From contig NC_079475.1 in NCBI RefSeq assembly GCF_026230105.1, positions 27,588,086 through 27,652,085 on the forward strand: DNA of 64,000 nt, given 5' to 3'. A program made the translations under genes and the position numbers. The notes under the pieces were generated by a model that worked only from the letters and a program-made list of their open reading frames with translations, had not been told where the DNA came from and did no database searches. Of this stretch, positions 58,891 to 64,000 are shown piece by piece (position 1 is the first letter of the stretch; the number at the start of each line of letters is the position of its first letter). Source of the DNA: Diorhabda sublineata (Eukaryota > Arthropoda > Insecta > Coleoptera > Chrysomelidae).

Positions 58891-59640
58891 CTATTTTTTT
58901 AATTTCTTCTCCTAAATTTTCCGCGCATGATTCTAGTTCTCGTTGATTTTTAGGAGATTGATGATAAATGGTATATAATTTATCCATAAATATGTGAAAA
59001 TGGTTAATACCATTTACTTCCGCGATAGTATCGTTAAAAGAGAGCTCCAGACGATGATTTAAACAGTGCCACGTAATTATTTTTGGAAATTTATTCAATA
59101 ATTTTGGAGCCACTCCTGACCTTTCTCCTATTATTACATTTGCTCCATCACTGGTAAATGCAATTAAATTTTGTTTTAAATAATGCTCGTCGAAGCCATA
59201 TTTTTCCAAATTATTTAAAAGGTATTCTGTAATGATGGATGCTGTTTGATCGGACAATTCTATTAAATCAAAAAAAAAGGGATCGTGTTTCGCTGATTTT
59301 ATTTATTTCGAATTTTTAAAATATAATTAGAGTAGAGTTTTTACTTAATTTTGTAGATTCGTCAATGAGAATCGAAATTTTTCCATTTGTTTTAATAATT
59401 TCTGAACAAATTCTTAATTTCATATTTTTGGATATGTGATCAATTATATTGCAGGTATATCTGGACCGTAAACCAGAATTGTTCCATTTAATTCTTGCAA
59501 TTACAATAAATTATAATAATCAGAATATGGTTGGTCGTCTTTGGTTAAATAATAAGCAGTTCTAAATATTAAAGACGTGCTCCTAACAACTAATGTGCGA
59601 TGATGTTTTCGCGTGTTCAAAAATTTATTTTCTTAATGAC
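58891..59640 (-). pseudogene. hAT transposase (KIAA1586-like), N-terminal/catalytic half
   Basis: Reading the minus strand from about 59590: FRTAYYLTKDDQPYSDYYN (59582-59520), then KLRICSEIIKTNGKISILID with EST (about 59425-59350; first catalytic Asp in the IDEST block). A damaged stretch follows. The open frame 59257-58856 then reads SDQTASIITEYLLNNLEKYG, IAFTSDGANVIIGERSG (second catalytic Asp) and ITWHCLNHRLELS, followed by KLYTIYHQSPKNQRELESC. It runs into arm sequence at 58890, so the C-terminal half is missing from this copy. The last 174 bp (58891-59064) repeat 57834-58007 with no length change. Confidence 0.8.
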
Positions 59641-59956
59641 GTTAACAGAGATTTTTTATCGTTACCGTAGTAGGAAACGGATGTGGAACTCCATTCCTTT
59701 GAAATATTTACACCACGGGTTTTAGATACCCCTTAGAGCTGTATTTTGTTACAAAAAGAGCAGCTTGAAATTACAAATAAAATAAATACTATTATTTAAT
59801 AGGAACAAAACGGACATTTTTTTATTAATAATTAAAATGAAATGTACTTACACTTTAAGAAAATTTATAGAAAAATGCAACTACTACATAAGTGCATATA
59901 TGTAGCGCGCACGTAATCTTTTAGCGAGAGTTTTGTGTGGCACTTATTCACTAACT

Positions 59957-60681
59957 AAAACTTCCTCTTTCTATAAATGTGCTGTCGCAAAGATGGTTTG
60001 ACACTGATTAAAAAAATTGTTTTAAATACTCAAATTCTTACACTAAGGGTGGGAAATGTAAAAACTACAAAGTTGAGAGTTTCCCAGCAATGCACATTTC
60101 AGATGAAAATCGGTACGTTTGTCGGCATTTTTCTTAACATCATTATAATAAACTAATAAAGTTTAAAACATCTACCAATACTGGAAACCAACATCTGGAA
60201 ATTCTAGTTCACAACAAATGTATAATAAAAATTCTTAGCATTAGCCGCAGGCCCATTTGGGTATGGCAATAAACTATACCAGGGATAAGTAACGTACGGT
60301 CCGTGGGCCGCTTGTATTAAAATTTATGTATGAAATCTTTACATTTTAAAATTTTATATTTTTTTCTCCTAATGTTTATTATAAATAAAGCTTATTTCCC
60401 GTTGAACCGGTTTAACGTATTTGTTTCGGTTCGGTTCGAGTTCCGGTTCCACAGAAAAAACGTTCCGGAATCCGGTTCACGGTTCGGAAAAACAAGCCGG
60501 TTCGTTCCGGTTTTTGTACCGGGTGGGGTCCGGTTCAAACCCTTGTTTACAATAATTCATATAAAAATTCGTCAAAAATTAGAAAAAAAAATCAGCAATT
60601 CTTTTTAATTTTTTTTCTTCAATACGTCAGCCAATTCTCGTTATCAGAAATCATCTTTAGTTCCGGAACGCGTTCCTGTTC
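59957..60681 (+). repeat. Right inverted arm of the composite hAT
   Basis: Partner of 58045-58766, running from aaaacttcctctttctataa at the inner edge to agttccggaacgcgttcctg at the outer edge. It contains the TIR-like word taacgtacggtccgtgggcc (60290-60309). Confidence 0.85.
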
Positions 60682-60705
60682 AAAAAGGAAGTACCGGAAT
60701 GACAT

Positions 60706-60844
60706 ACGGTCCATGGGCCGCTTGCATTAAAATTTATGTATGGAATCTCTACATTTTAAAATTTTATATTTTTTTCTCCTAATGTTTATTATAAATAAAG
60801 TTTATTTCCCGTTGAACCGGTTCAACGTATTTGTTTCGGTTCGG
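60706..60844 (+). repeat. Partial direct repeat of the right arm
   Basis: Matches 60296-60434 at a constant 410-bp offset with only a handful of mismatches. It starts at acggtcc-tgggccgctt and ends at tttcggttcgg. It probably comes from a second hAT end or a tandem duplication. Confidence 0.8.
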
Positions 60845-60914
60845 ATTCGGTACAAACCCTTGTTGGACGTGTTGGACACCACTGATCTAATATAAAATTA
60901 AAAACTGTGCGGCT

Positions 60915-60990
60915 GATTATCGTGAAGATATGACAACAGAATTATTCGAAAAGTGGTTTAATAAACAGCTTGAAATCCAAATACTTTTTT
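60915..60990 (+). pseudogene. Short DDE-transposase fragment
   Basis: About 25 residues read CAADYREDMTTELFEKWF, then NKQL. They resemble the DYHDEMN---FEKWF--QL block that precedes the second catalytic Asp in an IS630-like group of insect DDE transposases. It starts about 30 bp outside the composite hAT. Nothing further of the gene is recognisable on either side, so this rests on one block only. Confidence 0.4.
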
Positions 60991-61399
60991 TTCTTCTATT
61001 TTATTTGCAAATAATTCATTTTCCTTTATGGTTTTGTTTTGAAATTTGGTTTTCCAGCATAAGAAAACGAATGGGGTACAAAAACGATACTCCCTTAAAG
61101 GCAGGTACATTTTACTCGTCTATTTAACTAGTTAACGAGGTAAAAATAATGTTTTTTTTTCAGGTTCCAAGTAGGACTACATTTAAGTGCATCTGTCTAA
61201 ATAACGGCGTATAATGCCGTCCAATTGATAATGATTCGATTGCCTTTTAACGAATACTTTCTCGCATAAAATGTGCACATTTTTGCAAGTTTTTATAAAA
61301 ATAATAAAATTATAAAATGAGGTATCTACGTTTACGCTAAAACAAAATTGTCGGCAAAGTTTTTTATAATCTGCAACTGATACTGGAAGAACTATAGAT

Positions 61400-62697
61400 A
61401 TATTGGAAGAAAATATACTCCTCTTCACTTTAGACGAGTTAAAAAAGGCGTATAGCAAAATAAAACTCAAAAGAGCACCAGTATACCACCAGAGATAATC
61501 AGACAAGTAATTGACAATTTTTTTGATCAGTCATTAAACCTTATGAACCGTCAGCTTATCAATGGTGAGTTCCCAAAAATATGGAATGAAGCGAGACTAG
61601 TACTTCTAGAAAAGTCCCAAAAATCGGTAACAAATAGAATATCCTACAGACCTCCGTGTTTGCTGGACTACATGGAAAAGCTTCTTGAACATTTTATAAA
61701 GACAAGACTTATCAAAGAAATAAAGAATGTAGGTGGATTTTCTAGAAAAAAAAGTTTGATTTTACCGAAAGGAGATCGACTATCGATGCTTTAAATCTGG
61801 TTATAGGGAAGGCAAAAACCTGTAAAAGCATCGCATATAATATCTTTGTCTCTTGGTAAAGCTTGATGTAAAAAATGCATTTAATTCAGACCTTTGGATA
61901 AGTATTGTGTAAGCGCTTCGAGACAAAAGCATATCACCATATTTAGAACTCTTAGTAATGAGCTACCTTCATAATAGAGAGATTCTGGTTGGGCAAGTAC
62001 ATCATACGCGAATCACATGTGGAGTGCCACAAGGATCCATCCCAGTTCAAGCTCTCTGGAACCTCTTCTATGACAAAATCCTCAACTTATGCCATATACC
62101 GTCACCCTTATTGGTTATGCTCACGATCTAGCAGTCGCAGTCATCGGTGCATCAGAAGAATTACTGGTGAACCGGAAAATATTGCAATACCTAGAATTTC
62201 GGAGTGTATGAAAAAAAGAATCTGGAACTCGCTGAAGAGAAGACCGAAGCGGTACTCTTGGTCGACTGTAGGGCAGTTAGGCAGGTGACCATAGAAGTGA
62301 GGAACACACGTGTCACAACTAAACCAGAATTAAAGTACCTCGGAGATTGCATTGAACGAGGATTTTTTATGAAAAGACATATTTTGAGTACCTGCAAAAA
62401 AGCTGAGACAACTGCGATTGCCCTTTTAGCCGCTTAATGCCAAATCTCAATGGTCCTACCTCTGTAAAACGAAAACTCTTAAGTACAGTCACTCCTTCGA
62501 TCATGCTATATGCAGCTCTGTGCTGGTCACATGAACTCAGATTCCAAAAGTACAGCAACATGCTTAAGAAAATCCAAAGAAAACTAGCTATTACAATATG
62601 CAGCGCATTTCGAACGGTATCAACGGAAGCAGTAGTGCTACTGGCTGACTTGATACTAATAGACTTACTGGCAAGGGAAAGAAGAAGAAATATCCAC
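61400..62697 (+). pseudogene. R1-type non-LTR retrotransposon, reverse transcriptase region
   Basis: FTLDELKKAYSKIKLKRAP (61429-61486) opens the RT. Frame 61543-61794 follows: MNRQLINGEFPKIWNEARLV, LLEKSQKS, then the RPPCLLDYMEKLLEHFI block. Past a shift are GFRK-like, STIDALNLVIGKAKT-like and DVKNAFNS (about 61865-61890; first catalytic Asp kept). CGVPQGSI follows near 62020. The second catalytic box reads GYAHDLAVAVIGASEE (62115-62162), so the first Asp of YADD is His. Frame 62204-62437 continues NLELAEEKTEAVLL, VRNTRVTTKPELKYLG. Frame 62437-62697 gives LYAALCWSHEL, AFRTVSTEAVVLLADLILID, LLARERRR. The endonuclease and the C-terminal end are absent. Confidence 0.8.
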
Positions 62698-62699
62698 TA

Positions 62700-64000
62700 G
62701 TATAACCAACCTGTTGATATTTAACTCCTTTTTCAGCTGAGTGAACGAAAATGTAGTTGATACTTAATATTGGAATGTTTCGTTAATAATGACCAGAAAA
62801 AATATAGATATACCAATAAATCGTAAAGTAGTATCCATATCTCATAGTTTTCAATAACAACTAGTAGGTGATACAGCCTTTGATTCCGAATATTTCTTCG
62901 TACAAACAAAGATAACTGAATAATCCAATTTTATATTTATTAAGTTATCTGATAATAATAACTGACTTCGACACTGATGGAGCGATTGATGAGATGCAAA
63001 TATATCAATTTTATTGTTGGATATGTATCCGGTTCGTTAAAAGTTTCCTAACAAGGATAACGAAAAATTCCTCATCTAAGTAAGAGTGGTCTACATTCTT
63101 GCAGACCAGGGAAAATGTGGTTTTTCTTGGTGCGAGATTAATTGAGATGACGACTAGTTTCTCGTCGACAATAGCGAGGCGTTTCGTAGTGAAACGAAGC
63201 AGCAATTTTAAAGAAAGCGGTTCTGTTTGAAGGGGATGGGGGATTGGGGATGCTGGGTATTTGGAGGGTTTTGTGTGGAGTGTGTACTGGATTCTTGGGA
63301 ATATGCGGGTTAGTAGGTGGGTCGGGGTTTTGGAAAGGAATATTTGCATTCTGTTCGGGAATGGCGCCTAGACGGGTATAATCTCCCTTTGAGGTTCTAT
63401 AAGAGGCGATTTAAGCGAAACCCAAGATGAATAGGATTTCGCTGAGAAAGAAGGAGATAAACTCCTGCTATTTTGAGGATTTTTTTGTAGGTTTTGAATA
63501 AAGTCAATAGCTGTTTAGAGTTTTTGTTCCATGAAAGAATCTTTTTGGCAGAGACTTTGAAGATTATCTACGTAACTGTCGTTGGAGAAGGAAAATCCTC
63601 CAGAGAAGTAGGGGACACTGGCTGGAGCTGGAAGAGAAGATTAAAGAAAGTTTTTTCAATAAGTTAAAATAAGTTGGGGAATGAAATGAGGAATTCAATA
63701 TATGGATTTCGTTTTGTTAATATCTAACGAGATGGTTGGCTCTTAAAGCCGACAGCGGTTTTACTCCCGGAAGGAGTGTTTTCCCCGGTTAAAAATTCAG
63801 GATTTCTTTGATTACATGCTAGTAATTGATAATAAAAGTAACATTCACCGAAATTCGGGTTCCTTGTTATGGTCACTCACTTCATTAATACACTCCGCTA
63901 AAGACCCGAAAACGGGCCACTTTGAGGCGCTGTATTTATTTGGCACTATAATCGCTGAATAAACATTTTCTATTTGTAGTGAGAGTTTGAATTGCTTGAA
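62700..64000. other. Unclassified block, GC-richer from about 63000 to the window end
   Basis: From 63000 the DNA differs in composition: it is G-rich on the plus strand at 63215-63350 and has CpG-containing stretches at 63720-63800 and 63890-63930. The minus frame 63349-63011 (112 codons) is Pro-rich at its N-terminal end (NPHIPKN-like spacing as PxxP) and unrecognised. A plus stretch near 63430-63660 gives a broken WLELEEKIKESFFNKLK-like peptide. gctgaataaac near 63955 holds an AATAAA signal. An LTR-retrotransposon end is possible, but no LTR pair or gag/pol motif is visible and the right edge is cut. Confidence 0.35.

Larger units (their letters stand above)
58008..60884. mobile_element. 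Composite hAT element with 725-bp inverted arms
   Basis: Candidate ends are gagtggtgttgtcaag at 58008 and, reading in from the right, cagtggtgtccaac at 60884. Both resemble the CAGTGGTGT-CAA- ends of hAT elements. Inside are two long inverted arms (58045-58766 and 59957-60681), a truncated hAT gene (58891-59640) between them, and a partial repeat of the right arm (60706-60844). A second TIR-like motif, gagtaacgtacggtccgtgg (minus strand, near 58435-58415), mirrors taagtaacgtacggtccgtg at 60285-60304. The 8-bp flanks (atttaaac and atctaata) match at only 5 positions, so a target duplication is not established. Confidence 0.6.

Noticed and set aside
63011..63349. Pro-rich minus frame as a host gene
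   Set aside because: No recognisable domain, and the frame depends on the G-rich composition of the opposite strand.

Overview
This window looks like non-coding, repeat-filled chromosomal DNA from an arthropod, most likely an insect. It is very AT-rich. It has no long open reading frames and no operon-like gene packing. Almost every recognisable protein fragment belongs to a eukaryotic transposable element: Penelope-like elements, RTE-, R1- and CR1/jockey-type non-LTR retrotransposons, a Ty1/copia fragment, several mariner/IS630-type lineages and two hAT lineages. R1-clade elements and SETMAR-like mariner lineages are typical of arthropods; that is the main basis for the insect call. I found no host gene, tRNA, rRNA, CRISPR array, bacterial operon, promoter or terminator that I could support. 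No transposon gene is intact: all carry stops, frameshifts, truncations or internal deletions.

Layout. 0-9 kb: mostly featureless AT-rich DNA with palindromes near the left edge, a weak mariner remnant (1.74-2.45 kb), a retrotransposon RNase H fragment (4.6-4.9 kb) and a small terminal-inverted-repeat element (6.36-6.92 kb). 9.7-14 kb: a mosaic of RTE and mariner fragments around a TA microsatellite. 16.7-18 kb: a Penelope-like element (PLE) with GIY-YIG domain, flanked by inverted copies of one repeat. 19.7-20.4 kb: minus-strand mariner. 21.7-22.5 kb: a fold-back element. 22.9-24.1 kb: a PLE enclosed by about 208-bp inverted arms. 25.3 kb: mariner. 28.1-28.6 kb: RTE. 30.2-31.1 kb: a palindromic repeat and an R1 remnant with an inverted 5-prime piece. 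32.9-33.6 kb: mariner and a palindromic PLE tail. 35.4-37.8 kb: a scrambled PLE cluster. 38.3 kb: a tandem repeat. 39.9-40.3 kb: PLE arms without body. 41.0-41.8 kb: SETMAR-like mariner and a recombinant repeat. 43.0-46.3 kb: RTE remnants, one interrupted by a small inverted-repeat element. 48.2-49.1 kb: copia. 50.5-52.0 kb: CR1/jockey. 52.3-54.1 kb: a large fold-back. 55.1-60.9 kb: two hAT lineages including a self-nested hAT with 725-bp inverted arms. 61.4-62.7 kb: R1. 62.9-64.0 kb: an unclassified GC-richer block cut by the window edge.

The genes do not form a pathway. The recurring theme is inverted duplication: at least eight separate loci carry arm-spacer-arm structures or head-to-head junctions. 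The most unusual is one 39-bp core found at three places with three different arm combinations (two symmetric, one asymmetric). Similarity calls were made by eye from family motifs; coordinates of degenerate elements are approximate to tens of bases.
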